The translations under genes and the position numbers were made by a program. Source: JAEZDP01 sp964430855 (GTDB lineage Bacteria; Acidobacteriota; Vicinamibacteria; Vicinamibacterales; Vicinamibacteraceae). From it: a stretch of 64,000 nucleotides of DNA. Within the stretch, counting starts at the first letter, position 1, and every line of letters starts with the position of its first letter. Shown here piece by piece: positions 38,055 to 47,892 of this stretch. The stretch covers positions 31,320-95,319 of the forward strand of contig CAYSHC010000003.1 in the NCBI GenBank assembly GCA_964430855.1. The letters run 5' to 3'. The notes under the pieces were generated by a model that had not been told where the DNA came from, ran no database searches, and saw only the letters and a program-made list of their open reading frames with translations.

Positions 38055-38432
38055 ATGAACTACCTGTGCCTGGTGTATTACGACGAGTCGAAGGTGGAGG
38101 CCATGTCCGAGGAGGAGTGGCTGGCGCTCAACTACGAGTGCGTCGAGTTCGGCAAGAGCATCGACCGCAGCGGTCATCGTCGCGGCGGGGCGGCCCTCGA
38201 GCCGACCCGGACCGCGGTGACGGTTCGCGTGCGCGACGGCCAGACGACCATCACCGACGGGCCCTTCGCGGAGACGCGCGAGCAGCTGGCCGGCTTCTAC
38301 CTGATTGACGCCGAGAACCTCGACGAGGCCATCCGCACCGCGTCGGGCATCCCGCCCGCGCGCTTCGGCAGCATCGAGATCCGCCCGGTCCGCGAGCTGC
38401 CCACCCCGCCGGCCGCCGCCGACGGCCGCTGA
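38055..38432 (+). CDS. DGPF (YCII-related) domain protein
   Basis: 125 aa. The family signature TDGPFAET is at about residue 72, within the ferredoxin-like YCII fold (MNYLCLVYYDE at the start, GFYLIDAENLDEA). DGPF proteins are the standard genomic partners of ECF42 sigma factors and may modulate them or be targets. GGAGGA lies 7 bases before the ATG. It is in an operon with the sigma factor, with a 24-base palindrome between. Confidence 0.88.
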   Translation: MNYLCLVYYDESKVEAMSEEEWLALNYECVEFGKSIDRSGHRRGGAALEPTRTAVTVRVRDGQTTITDGPFAETREQLAGFYLIDAENLDEAIRTASGIPPARFGSIEIRPVRELPTPPAAADGR

Positions 38433-38482
38433 CCGCCCCCGCCCGCCGCAGGGGGCGCGTTTCGGTATATACCTGACGGGAC

Positions 38483-41400
38483 GTGTCCCAGCCGAACGCC
38501 TCGACCACGCTTCAACGCGCCGGGCTGCTCGCCCTGCTCCTTGCCGTTCCCCTCGCATCGCAGACGCGGCCCCCTGCCGACGCGGCACCGGACGCGGGGG
38601 CCGGTCCCCCCGAGGTTCGCCTGACCGCCGACGAGGCGCAGGCGGCTGCCCGCGCCGCGCTCGCCGAGGTGAACGTCGAGGTGGCCGACGGCCTGGAGCT
38701 GTCGCTCTGGGCGTCGCGCGACCTGCTCATCGATCCCGTCGCGATGGACTTCGATCCGGACGGCGTGATGTATCTCACGAGCACCACGCGCAACGACCTG
38801 CCGCTCGACATCCGCGGCCATCGCGACTGGATGACCCTCGCGCACACGCTGCGGACGCTGCCGGACCTGCGCGCCTTCTACCTGAAGGTGATGGCGCCGG
38901 AACGCAGCGACGAGAACACGTGGATCGACGACCTCAACGGCGACGGGTCACGCGACTACCGCGACCTCGAGGAGATGAAGGAGCGCATCTACCGCCTCGA
39001 GGACAGCGACGGCGACGGCATCGCCGACCGGTCCCGCATCGTCATCGAGGGCTTCAACGACGATCCGACGTGGGACATCGCGGGCTCGGTGGTCCGCCAC
39101 GGGGGCGACCTCATCGTCGGCATTCCGCCCGGCGTGTACAGGCTGCGTGACGCCGACGGTGACGGCTACTTCGAGGTGCGCGAGACGATCGCCGAGGGCT
39201 TCTACACGCACCCGACGTACGGCGGCCACGGCGTCTCGGGCGTGATGTTCGGTCCCGACGGGCGGCTCTACTGGGAGGTCGGCGACATGGGCATGCATGT
39301 CGTCGACAGGGAGGGCCGCACGTGGGCCTACCCGAACCAGGGGGTGGTGGCGCGGTCGGAGGTGGACGGCTCGGGCTTCGAGGTCTTCGCCACCGGCATC
39401 CGCAACCTCCAGGAGTTCGCCTTCGACGATCACGGGAACCTGATCAGCGTCGACAACGATGGCGACCACCAGGGCGAGTCGGAGCGCCTCGTCTACATCC
39501 CGTACGGGTCGGACAGCGGGTGGCGCTCGAACTGGCAGTACGGCAAGTACACCGACGAGAAGAACAACACCTACAACGTCTGGATGGCGGAGGAGATGTT
39601 CAGGCCGCGGCACAAGGGCCAGGCGGCGCACATCGTTCCGCCGATCGCGTCGTGGCATGCCGGTCCCTCCGGGATGGCCTACAACCCCGGCACCGCGCTG
39701 TCGGAGGAGTGGCGCGACCATTTCTTCGTCTCGAGCTTCCCGGGCTCGGCGGCCAACGCGCACGTCTACGCGTTCACGCTGAAGGAGGACGGCGCCGGCT
39801 TCGCGATGGACCGCGAGCGGGTCCTGCTGCGCGGCATCCTGACGGTGGGCCTGAAGATCGGGCCTGACGGCGCGCTCTATCTCACCGACTGGATCCGCGG
39901 ATGGGATTCGAAGGAGGAGGGGCAGATCTGGAAGATCGACGCGCCGTCGGAGGCGGGCAGCGCGATGCGGCGCGAGGTGCAGTCGCTGCTGAAGGCCGAC
40001 TTCGGCAGCAGCACGGGCGCCGACCTCGCGGCGCTGCTGCGCCACGCCGACATGCGCGTCCGCCAGAAGGCGCAGTTCGAGCTCGCCGGCCGCGGCGATA
40101 CGGCGACGCTGCTGGCGTCCGCGCGCGACACGTCGAGCCGGCACGCGCGCCTGCACGGCCTGTGGGGCGTCGCACAGGTCGCGCGGCGCTCGCCCGAGCG
40201 TGCCGCCGACCTGCTGCCGTTCCTCGACGACCCCGAGGGCGAGATCCGCGCGCAGGCGGCCCGCCTGCTCGGCGACGTCAGGTATGCGGGCGCCGCCGAG
40301 GCGCTCGTGCCGCTGCTCGAGGACCAGGCCCCCCGCGCACGCTTCTTCGCCGCCGAGGCGCTCGGCAGATTGCGACACCGGCCGGCGCTCGAGCCCATCG
40401 TCCGGATGCTCGCCGACAACGACGGCGGCGACGCGCTGCTGCACCACGCGGGGAGCCTCGCCCTCGCGTCCATCGGCGATGCGGAGGCCGTCGCGGCGCT
40501 CCGCACCCACCGGAAGGCTCCGGTGCGGCTCGCAGCGGTCGTCGCGCTGCGGCGCATGCGAGACGCGGCGGTGGCGCAGTTCCTCGACGACAGGGACCGG
40601 CACGTCGCCCTCGAGGCCGCGCGCGCCATCAACGACGACGGCGGCATCGAGGCGGCGGTGCCCGCGCTTGCCGCGTCGCTCGCGCCTGCCCGGGCGCGCA
40701 GCGAGGCCTTCGCCCGACGGGCGATCAACGCGAACCTCCGTGTCGGCGACGCGGAGGCGGTGCAGCGGGTGGCGGCCGTGGCCGGCGACGCCAGGGTGCC
40801 CGACGCCATACGCATCGAGGCCGTGGCCACGCTCGGCATCTGGGGCGACCCCTCACCACTCGACCGCGTGGACGGCTACTACCACGACGTCTTCACCGTG
40901 CGCCCCGCGGCTGGCGACGGGCGGCTGGCGCCGACGGCCGCGTCCCGCGACGTCGAGGCGGCCCGCCGGGCGATGCGCGACCTGGTCGCGCGGCTCGACG
41001 CGGCCGGCCCGCGTCGCGTAAGTGATGACCTTCGCATTGCACTCGCGGCCGCCATCGGCAACCTCGGCATGACCGAGTTCAACGACCGCCTGCTCGCGCA
41101 GCTCAGGGACGACCCGTCGGCCGAGGTGCGCGTGGCGGCGTTCGACGCGCTGCGGCGGCTCGACGTCACGCCGGCGCAGGAGCTGATGGCCACGGCTGTC
41201 GCCGATGCCGACGCGACGGTGCGCCGCAGGGCGCTGACGGTGCTGCCGGATGTGCCGCTGTCGGAGGAGGCGCGCACGAAGTACGCCGCGGATGTCTTCG
41301 CGCGAGGGACAATCCTCGAGCAGCAGGGCGTCCTGGAGGTGCTCGGGCGTCTCGGCAGCGAGTCGTCGCGCGCGGCGCTCGCGCGGCACCTCGACGATCT

Positions 41401-42007
41401 GGCCGCCGGGCGGCTCGCCCCTGCGTTGCACATCGACCTGCTCGAGGCGGTCCAGGAGGATGGCGACGCCGCGCTGCTGGCGAAGGTCGAGGCGTTCCAG
41501 CAGCAGAAGAACGCGGCGTCGCTCCAGGAGGCCTTCAGGGACGGCCTCGCGTACGGCGGTGACGCCAGACGCGGCAGGCGTGTCTTCAGTCAGAACCCGT
41601 CGGCGGAGTGCTCGCGCTGCCACGCCACCGCGTCGGGAGAGGGCGGCGACGTCGGGCCCAACCTGGCGGGCGTCGGCTCGCGCCTGACCCGCGAGGAGCT
41701 GGTGGAGGCGCTCATCGCGCCGAGCGCGAGGATCGCGCCAGGCTACGGGCTCGTCTCGGTCACCCTGCGCAACGGCACGCAGGTGAGCGGCATCCTGCGC
41801 GACGAGACCGACACCCACCTGACGCTGCTTGTCGCCGATCCCGGCGCCACGACGCCGCCTGGCGCCACGTCGGGCGTCGAACGGACCGTCGAGAAGGCCG
41901 CCATCGCGGAGCGCTCGGATCCGATCTCGGCCATGCCGCCGCTCGGGTTGCTGCTCGAGCCGCGCGAGGTGCGCGACCTGGTCGAGTACCTGGCCCGCCT
42001 CAAGTGA
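38483..42007 (+). CDS. Secreted HEAT-repeat dehydrogenase with C-terminal cytochrome c (PVC type)
   Basis: 1174 aa. A signal peptide lies near the N terminus (ending PLASQ). Residues about 65-490 form a beta-propeller of the sugar-dehydrogenase-like type (FDPDGVMYLTSTTRNDL, WDIAGSVVRHGGDLIVGIPPG, DGALYLTDWIRGWDS). Residues about 490-1020 are HEAT repeats. The C terminus has a haem c motif CSRCH (residues 1043-1047) followed by GPNLAGVGSRLTREEL and a distal Met candidate in ISAMPPLG. This three-part form is common in Planctomycetes, Verrucomicrobia and Acidobacteriota; substrate unknown. The start is GTG 38483. GGTATATACC, a 10-base palindrome, lies 10 bases upstream. Confidence 0.85.
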   Translation: MSQPNASTTLQRAGLLALLLAVPLASQTRPPADAAPDAGAGPPEVRLTADEAQAAARAALAEVNVEVADGLELSLWASRDLLIDPVAMDFDPDGVMYLTSTTRNDLPLDIRGHRDWMTLAHTLRTLPDLRAFYLKVMAPERSDENTWIDDLNGDGSRDYRDLEEMKERIYRLEDSDGDGIADRSRIVIEGFNDDPTWDIAGSVVRHGGDLIVGIPPGVYRLRDADGDGYFEVRETIAEGFYTHPTYGGHGVSGVMFGPDGRLYWEVGDMGMHVVDREGRTWAYPNQGVVARSEVDGSGFEVFATGIRNLQEFAFDDHGNLISVDNDGDHQGESERLVYIPYGSDSGWRSNWQYGKYTDEKNNTYNVWMAEEMFRPRHKGQAAHIVPPIASWHAGPSGMAYNPGTALSEEWRDHFFVSSFPGSAANAHVYAFTLKEDGAGFAMDRERVLLRGILTVGLKIGPDGALYLTDWIRGWDSKEEGQIWKIDAPSEAGSAMRREVQSLLKADFGSSTGADLAALLRHADMRVRQKAQFELAGRGDTATLLASARDTSSRHARLHGLWGVAQVARRSPERAADLLPFLDDPEGEIRAQAARLLGDVRYAGAAEALVPLLEDQAPRARFFAAEALGRLRHRPALEPIVRMLADNDGGDALLHHAGSLALASIGDAEAVAALRTHRKAPVRLAAVVALRRMRDAAVAQFLDDRDRHVALEAARAINDDGGIEAAVPALAASLAPARARSEAFARRAINANLRVGDAEAVQRVAAVAGDARVPDAIRIEAVATLGIWGDPSPLDRVDGYYHDVFTVRPAAGDGRLAPTAASRDVEAARRAMRDLVARLDAAGPRRVSDDLRIALAAAIGNLGMTEFNDRLLAQLRDDPSAEVRVAAFDALRRLDVTPAQELMATAVADADATVRRRALTVLPDVPLSEEARTKYAADVFARGTILEQQGVLEVLGRLGSESSRAALARHLDDLAAGRLAPALHIDLLEAVQEDGDAALLAKVEAFQQQKNAASLQEAFRDGLAYGGDARRGRRVFSQNPSAECSRCHATASGEGGDVGPNLAGVGSRLTREELVEALIAPSARIAPGYGLVSVTLRNGTQVSGILRDETDTHLTLLVADPGATTPPGATSGVERTVEKAAIAERSDPISAMPPLGLLLEPREVRDLVEYLARLK

Positions 42008-42035
42008 CGTCGCAACTGATGCCGACGCCGGGCGC

Positions 42036-44186
42036 TCAGAACTCGACGTCGAGCGCCAGCGTGCCCGCCATGCGCGCGAGCTCCCCCTGCGCGTCCGCGG
42101 CCTGCGCGTTCAGGCTGTCCACTTCACGCCGCAGCACGTCCAGCCGGTCCTCCTGCGCGGTGAGCTGCGCGGTGTAGCGGGCCACCAGCGCGCGCTCCTC
42201 GCGGCTCCCCTTGAGCGCCGACAGGTTCTCGCGGATGCGCGCCTGGTCCTGCCCGATGCGCTCGACTTCGGCGGTGCGCTCGGCCGTCAGCGCGCGCAGG
42301 CGCGCGACGTCCTGCGCCCTGGCGACGATGGCGCGCAGCTGCGGCTCGGCGTCGGGCGAGAGGTTCCGCCCGCGCAGGATCAGCGCGACGTGGTCCGCGT
42401 TGAGGTTCGACACCTGCACGCGCGACTCGACGGGCCTCGCCTCCTCGATCCGCAGCGTGGACGTCGCATTCGGCGCGACGGTCACGCGGAACCGGTGCAC
42501 CGACGCTGTCGACTCGACGGGCGTCGGCCCGTCGCCGCGCAGCTGCCAGCCGGTGCGCAGCGGGTGCTCCAGCACGAAGGTCCGGTCCGCGGCGTCCTCG
42601 TTGCGCACCGTGTAGACGGTCGTCGCGCGCTCCTCGACCAGCTGCGTCATCACGCCGTTGGCGATGCGGATGCGGCTGACGCGCCGCGCGCCGCCCTCCG
42701 TCGACGATGTCACGCGTCCCGCGAGGTCGGCGGCGTACGACACGAAGCGGGTCTCGCCCGGCTTGATCGACTCGAGCAGGCCCTCGCCGGCGAAGGCGCC
42801 GTTCTCGACCAGCGTGAGACTGCCGCCGTCGAGCGTGAGTCCCGTGTCGTTGGTGAGCCACAGCGCGCGCAGCGGACGTCCGCCAGGCGTGGACGGGTTC
42901 CAGAGCGACACGCGGTCCACCGTGATGTCGGCCTGCACGATCGGCACGAGCGCCGACTGGTTGCGCAGGATGGTGACCGGCTGCGTCAGGCGGTACTCGA
43001 ACAGGTCGCCCATGTCGGCGGCGCTGGCTGTTATCTGGCTCTCGCGCAGGCGGGCTTCCACCTCTGCCGGTGCCGCAGCCGGCGGAGGAGCGGGCGCGGC
43101 CGAGACGATGCCCGCCAAGCCGCCACCCGGAGCGGAGAACCGCGCCTGGCCGACGGCCTGTTCCGGCATCGCCTTGACGAGCTCGTCGGCCTCGGCGCGG
43201 GCATCGTCCGCGCCGGCCATGGTGCCCTCGTGTGTCTGGGGCGTCACCAGGGCGGTCCTCGGGAGCGGAATCACCGGGCGGCGCGTGTACAGCGGCTGCG
43301 AGATGTGCTGCACGAACGACTGCGGCGCCCCCGCGACGAGCGACAGCTCCACGTCATGCCAGTCCTCGCCCAGCATGTTGTCGACGATCGCCCATCCCTG
43401 CAGGAACGGCTTGCGCGAGCCGTCGGCAGGCACGACGAGGCGGTAGGTCGTCTTCCACACCGGGACTTCGCTGATGTAGCTCACGAAGAGGTCGCGCGCC
43501 CCGGTGCCGGCCGTGGCGAGCGAGAGACGGCGCACGTCCTGCGCGCGCGTCGACGCGAGCAGGTCGAGGTACTGCGCCAGCTCGCCGCGCAGGTCCCCGT
43601 CGGCGAGGCGCACGCTTACGCCGGGCCGCAGCTCGAACGAGCGGACGGCGCCGCCGTCGGTGACGATCGTCAGCTCGTCGACCACCGCGAGGCCGTCACT
43701 GGTGTGGCGCTGCTGCTGCTCGAGGCTCAGGATGCGGCCTGACGACGTCGCGCCGGCGCCCTGTACCTCGACGCGCGTGCCACGCAACGCCTGGAGCAGA
43801 TCCCGCTTCGTCGTCGTCGGGCCGAGCGGCAGGTTGAGCGTCCGCAGCCGCTGCTCGAGCGGCGCCGACGAGTTGAACGTGATGCCCGTCACGCGGCCGT
43901 TGCCGAGATCGACGGTCGTGAGTGATCGCAGCACGTCGTCGAGCTGCCCGCTCGTCAGCGTGATCGACACCGTCTGGTCGTCACGCACCCGCCCGACGTG
44001 TTCGAAGTAGCCGACGCCGCTCTTGTAGAGCACGACGCGGCGCACCGGCAGCCGTTGGCCGGCATCCCCCGTCCCCTGCCCCGACGCCGCCGCGGCCGGC
44101 GGCCCCTGTGCGAAAGCCGGGACGGCGTTCACGACGCCCAGGACGGCAACGAGGACGAACGCAACGGGCAACGGCACTCGCGACAT
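42036..44186 (-). CDS. DUF4139/DUF4140-family exported protein
   Basis: 716 aa. A signal peptide ends near PAFAQ (about residue 27). The first part has VRRVVLYKSGVGYFEHVG, typical of the N-terminal DUF4140 domain, and the central part has VPVWKTTYRLVV, AIVDNMLGEDWHDVELSLVAG and SLWNPSTPGGRPLRALWLTN, typical of DUF4139. The C-terminal 100 residues form a coiled coil (RALTAERTAEVERIGQDQAR and onwards). The role is unknown; surface or periplasmic assembly is likely. The ATG at 44186 follows GAGAGG by 8 bases; GTG 44195 is an alternative. It is divergent from the DUF1080 gene. Confidence 0.78.
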   Translation of the reverse strand: MSRVPLPVAFVLVAVLGVVNAVPAFAQGPPAAAASGQGTGDAGQRLPVRRVVLYKSGVGYFEHVGRVRDDQTVSITLTSGQLDDVLRSLTTVDLGNGRVTGITFNSSAPLEQRLRTLNLPLGPTTTKRDLLQALRGTRVEVQGAGATSSGRILSLEQQQRHTSDGLAVVDELTIVTDGGAVRSFELRPGVSVRLADGDLRGELAQYLDLLASTRAQDVRRLSLATAGTGARDLFVSYISEVPVWKTTYRLVVPADGSRKPFLQGWAIVDNMLGEDWHDVELSLVAGAPQSFVQHISQPLYTRRPVIPLPRTALVTPQTHEGTMAGADDARAEADELVKAMPEQAVGQARFSAPGGGLAGIVSAAPAPPPAAAPAEVEARLRESQITASAADMGDLFEYRLTQPVTILRNQSALVPIVQADITVDRVSLWNPSTPGGRPLRALWLTNDTGLTLDGGSLTLVENGAFAGEGLLESIKPGETRFVSYAADLAGRVTSSTEGGARRVSRIRIANGVMTQLVEERATTVYTVRNEDAADRTFVLEHPLRTGWQLRGDGPTPVESTASVHRFRVTVAPNATSTLRIEEARPVESRVQVSNLNADHVALILRGRNLSPDAEPQLRAIVARAQDVARLRALTAERTAEVERIGQDQARIRENLSALKGSREERALVARYTAQLTAQEDRLDVLRREVDSLNAQAADAQGELARMAGTLALDVEF

Positions 44187-44403
44187 CGGGATCACCTCTC
44201 TCGCAGACAGGCGGTCAGAAGGAATATCGACGCGTCACACTCCGCGCACCAGACATCAGGACGACGAATCCTCCACCCCGGCCGTACGGTCCTCCCGGTT
44301 CTCGTCCTCTCCTTTTCCTTCCTCAGCCCCTCTTACCCCATTTCTGCCGTCCTCTATTAGCATTCACCCGAACGCATGCCATTCCACGCGAGAGGGTGAT
44401 TCG
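44187..44403. promoter_or_regulatory. Divergent promoter region with a polypyrimidine tract
   Basis: 217 bases separate the starts of the DUF4139 (-) and DUF1080 (+) genes. From about 44300 to 44355 the plus strand is mostly C and T (CTCTCCTTTTCCTTCC and on) and less GC-rich than its surroundings. TATTAG near 44355 may be a -10 for the DUF1080 gene. Confidence 0.4.
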
Positions 44404-45189
44404 ATGCAGATCGTGTTGCGATTCACGGGGGCCTTCCTGGCGGGTGCCTTTCTGACGACGGCGGTCGTGGCGCAGCAGGGCGCGAAGCCGAGCCCGAAGG
44501 ACACGGAAGTGTGGGAGCCCGAGCCGCCCATCGTCACGCCGGGGAAGACCGACGCCGACCCGCCGTCCGATGCCATCGTGCTCTTCGACGGGACGTCGCT
44601 CGACGAGTGGGAGAACGTGAAGGACGGGTCGCCGGCCGGCTGGAAGGTGCACGACGGCGTGATGACGGTGCACAAGCCCGCCGGCAACATCCAGACGAAG
44701 CGCACCTTCAGCAACTACCAGCTGCACCTCGAGTGGCGCATCCCGCCCGACATCACCGGCAAGGACCAGGCGCGCGGCAACAGCGGCGTCTTCCTGGCGT
44801 CCACGGGCACGGGCGACGGCGGCTACGAGCTCCAGATCCTCGACTCGTACCAGAACCGCACGTACTCGAACGGGCAGGCGGGGGCCGTCTACAAGCAGGC
44901 GATGCCGCTCGTGAACGCGATGCGCAAGCCCGGCGAGTGGCAGACCTACGACATCGTCTGGACGGCGCCGACGTTCAACGAGGACGGGTCGCTCAAGTCG
45001 CCGGCACGGATCACGGCGTTTCACAACGGCGTGCTGATCCAGAACAACTTCGAGCTCGAGGGCGAGACGCGCTACATCGGCAAGCCGACCTACACCGCGC
45101 ACGGCCCGACGCCCATCAAGCTCCAGGCGCACGGCGACCCGAGCGAGCCGATCAGCTTCCGGAACATCTGGGTGCGCGAGCTGCCATAG
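44404..45189 (+). CDS. Secreted DUF1080 (3-keto-disaccharide hydrolase-like) protein
   Basis: 261 aa. A signal peptide (about 1-24, ending TTAVVAQ) precedes a concanavalin-like beta-sandwich: IVLFDGTSLDEWENV, NYQLHLEWRIPPDI, NSGVFLASTG, YELQILDSYQN and PIKLQAHGDPSEPISFRNIW. This is the DUF1080 family, in which some members cleave 3-keto-glycosides. It is likely periplasmic or surface, acting on sugars. The family is very common in Acidobacteriota, Planctomycetes and Bacteroidota. Confidence 0.87.
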   Translation: MQIVLRFTGAFLAGAFLTTAVVAQQGAKPSPKDTEVWEPEPPIVTPGKTDADPPSDAIVLFDGTSLDEWENVKDGSPAGWKVHDGVMTVHKPAGNIQTKRTFSNYQLHLEWRIPPDITGKDQARGNSGVFLASTGTGDGGYELQILDSYQNRTYSNGQAGAVYKQAMPLVNAMRKPGEWQTYDIVWTAPTFNEDGSLKSPARITAFHNGVLIQNNFELEGETRYIGKPTYTAHGPTPIKLQAHGDPSEPISFRNIWVRELP

Positions 45190-45197
45190 CAGCCCTG

Positions 45198-46409
45198 TCA
45201 CACGCGGAGGAACAGCTTCCGCCTGTACATCCAGTACAGGACGAGCCAGAAGGAGAGCAGCACGGCCAGGCCCTCCATCAGCGGCTCGAAGCCCGTGCCG
45301 AAGACGGCGAACACGTCCTGCCGGAGGTGCGTCCTGAACGAGGAGGCGAAGAAGTCCTCGAACAGGTGGGCGATCATGTAGGCCGCGATGGAGTTGAGGC
45401 CGACGACGATCAGCGGGAAGGCCCAGGCGCGATAGCGCTTGACCTCGATCACCCAGCAGAAGCCGGCGAGCAGCAGGAAGCACCAGCCACCGCTGTAGAT
45501 CGTCCAGGCCGGTGTCCAGATGCGCTTGACCACCGGGTTGATGCCGGCGACGTGCAGGGCGGCTCCGAGCACGAGGCCGCCCACACCGGCAAGCAGCAGC
45601 TTCCGCATGGGGATGGCGGGCGCCTCGGCGCGCAGCCAGCGGCCGGCGACCAGGCCCAGGATCATCGTGCCGAGCGTCGGGATGAAGCTGAGCGTCAGGT
45701 AGCCGCCGCGATTGGCGACAAACGGCGACTCGCGCGGGAAGAGGTTCAGGAACCAGACGTCGAACGCGTGCCCGAGGTTGGCGTTCTTGTTCCAGTGGGC
45801 CATGAAGCCCGTGAAGTGATGCGGCCAGTCGGCCGGCACGCCCACGGCCGCCCAGTCGTAGCCGGGCCCCGGCACCGGGTAGAGCGCCCACGCCAGCCAG
45901 TAGCCGAAGAGGATGACCGCAAACGACACCCAGATCGTGCGCGCCGACTTGTTGGCCAGCAGGAACAGGAACGGGTAGCCGAGCCCGATCTGCGTCAGCG
46001 TGTCCTCGAACGTGAAGTTGGTCATCTCCCGGCCCATCGACCGCAGGAAGATTCCCAGGAAGATGAGGACGATGGCCCGCCAGATCGCGTGCAGCAGCAG
46101 CTTCGTGTACGACCCCGTCCGCTTCATCCGGCTCGCGAACGAGTAGGGCAGGGCGACGCCGACGAGGAACGAGAACGACGGCTGGATCAGGTCGTGCAGC
46201 GAGGCCCACGACCACGGCACGTGGCTCTGGTGGTAGGCGAGGAACCCGAGCAGCGCGTTGTCGGGATAGGCGGCCGCGACGCGCGACAGGCGGAGCACCT
46301 CCGCCATCATCAGCACCATCACCAGGCCGCGGTACGCGTCCACGGCGATGTTGCGCTCGGGTGTGGGCAGGACTATCGGGGTGCCGGGGGAGGCGCCGGC
46401 TGTCGTCAT
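45198..46409 (-). CDS. Integral membrane acyltransferase, HGSNAT-like (DUF5009)
   Basis: 403 aa with about ten to eleven membrane helices. The N-terminal signature RNIAVDAYRGLVMVLMMAEV and the following helices fit the heparan-alpha-glucosaminide N-acetyltransferase/NagX family. FSFLVGVALPYSFASRMK and LNSIAAYMIAHLFEDFF are further family blocks. It probably moves an acyl group across the membrane onto a sugar. GAGGA before the ATG at 46409 supports the start. Convergent with the DUF1080 gene. Confidence 0.8.
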   Translation of the reverse strand: MTTAGASPGTPIVLPTPERNIAVDAYRGLVMVLMMAEVLRLSRVAAAYPDNALLGFLAYHQSHVPWSWASLHDLIQPSFSFLVGVALPYSFASRMKRTGSYTKLLLHAIWRAIVLIFLGIFLRSMGREMTNFTFEDTLTQIGLGYPFLFLLANKSARTIWVSFAVILFGYWLAWALYPVPGPGYDWAAVGVPADWPHHFTGFMAHWNKNANLGHAFDVWFLNLFPRESPFVANRGGYLTLSFIPTLGTMILGLVAGRWLRAEAPAIPMRKLLLAGVGGLVLGAALHVAGINPVVKRIWTPAWTIYSGGWCFLLLAGFCWVIEVKRYRAWAFPLIVVGLNSIAAYMIAHLFEDFFASSFRTHLRQDVFAVFGTGFEPLMEGLAVLLSFWLVLYWMYRRKLFLRV

Positions 46410-46485
46410 CGTGTCCTCGCTTCGTCGTGCCGGCGGCGCCGCGGGACGGCGCGACCCCGTCCTGCGGCGTGTCGGCGGTTGTGGC

Positions 46486-47796
46486 TCAGGCGCCCGGCGC
46501 CGCACCGCGCGCGCCCAGCAACCGGCCCGTCGTCGCGAGGAGCACGCTGAGCGCCACGCCTTCGGCCGCCGCGCCGACGCTGTCGGCCGACGGGAACGTC
46601 GGCGCGATCCGGATGTTCCTGTCGCGCGGGTCCTTTCCGTAGGGGAACGTCGACCCGGCGGGCGTCAGGACGACGCCGGCCTCGCGCGCCAGGCGCACCA
46701 CCTCGGCGGCGCAGCCGTCGAGCACGTCGAGACTGATGAAGTAGCCGCCCTTCGGCTCGGTCCACGTCGCGACGCCCGTGCCGCCCAGCTCCCGGCGGAA
46801 GACGTCGATCACCGTCTCGAACTTCGGCGCGATGATCGCACGGTGGCGGTCCATCTGCGCCAGCAGGCCGTCCGTGTCACGGAAGAACCGGACGTGGCGC
46901 AGCTGATTGATCTTGTCGGCCCCGATGGTCCTGTGGCTCATGCGCTTCAGGTACCAGGCGACGTTCTCCTGCGACGAGGCCACCAGCGCCACGCCGGCCC
47001 CGGCAAAGGTCACCTTCGACGTCGAGCCGTAGACGAACGCCCGGTGCGGGTGCCCGTGCCGCGCGCACGCCTCGACGATACTCGGGATCTCGATGCGCTC
47101 GTCGGTGAGGTGGTGCACGGCGTAGGCGTTGTCCCAGAGCAGCCGGAAGTCGGGCGCCGCGGTGGGCATCGAGGCCAGGCGCTCGATGGTCGCCGTCGAG
47201 TACACCGTGCCCGTCGGGTTGTTGTATTTCGGGATGCACCACATCCCCTTGATCGCCGGGTCGGCGCCGGCGAGCCGCGCGACGGCCTCGAGGTCCGGGC
47301 CCTCGTCGGTCAGCTCCACCGGGATCATCTCGATGCCGAACCCCTGGCAGATCGTGAAGTGCCTGTCGTAGCCGGGCACCGGGCAGAGGACGGCGACGCG
47401 CTCCTCGCGCGCCCATGGCCGCGGGCTGTCGTGCATGCCGTAGAGCAGCGCGTAAGCCAGCGTGTCGTGCATCAGCGCGAGGCTCGAGTTGCCGTCGACG
47501 ATGGTCTGCTCGGGCGAGACGCCAAAGAGCGGCGCGAGCAACGCGCGGATCTCCGGCAGGCCCTGGAGGCCGCCGTAGTTGCGGCAGTCGGTGCCGTCGG
47601 CCGCGCGGAAGTCGTTTCCGCCGGGCAGCGAGAGCAGGGCGGTCGACAGGTCCAGCTGCGCGTCGGCGGGCTTGCCGCGCGTGAGGTCGAGGGCCAGCCC
47701 GCGGGTCCGGAACGCGTCGTACCGCTCGCGGACGCGCGCGTGAAAGGCCGTGAGTTCGTCGTTCGACAGGCGTTCGAGGAGGGCGTTCGAGGTCAT
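46486..47796 (-). CDS. Aspartate-type aminotransferase (PLP fold type I, subgroup Ic)
   Basis: 436 aa. The PLP lysine is in YGSTSKVTFAGAG (about residue 260). Other active-site blocks are TIVDGNSSLALMHD, CIPKYNNPTGTVYS, LWDNAYAVHHL and RNIRIAPTFPS (substrate-binding Arg). This sequence group is the MocR-like aminotransferase/AspAT subgroup found in actinobacteria and others. It transfers an amino group between aspartate and 2-oxoglutarate or a related pair. ATG 47796 is used; ATG 47808 would add 4 residues. Confidence 0.87.
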   Translation of the reverse strand: MTSNALLERLSNDELTAFHARVRERYDAFRTRGLALDLTRGKPADAQLDLSTALLSLPGGNDFRAADGTDCRNYGGLQGLPEIRALLAPLFGVSPEQTIVDGNSSLALMHDTLAYALLYGMHDSPRPWAREERVAVLCPVPGYDRHFTICQGFGIEMIPVELTDEGPDLEAVARLAGADPAIKGMWCIPKYNNPTGTVYSTATIERLASMPTAAPDFRLLWDNAYAVHHLTDERIEIPSIVEACARHGHPHRAFVYGSTSKVTFAGAGVALVASSQENVAWYLKRMSHRTIGADKINQLRHVRFFRDTDGLLAQMDRHRAIIAPKFETVIDVFRRELGGTGVATWTEPKGGYFISLDVLDGCAAEVVRLAREAGVVLTPAGSTFPYGKDPRDRNIRIAPTFPSADSVGAAAEGVALSVLLATTGRLLGARGAAPGA

Positions 47797-47892
47797 GCGC
47801 CCACGCATTATTCGCGATCCGGCGTCGTGTTGCCAGCTGGGGGCGCGCGGGCGGCCCGGGCCTCGACGCCGCAGCGCCGCGCGCCGGCGCCG

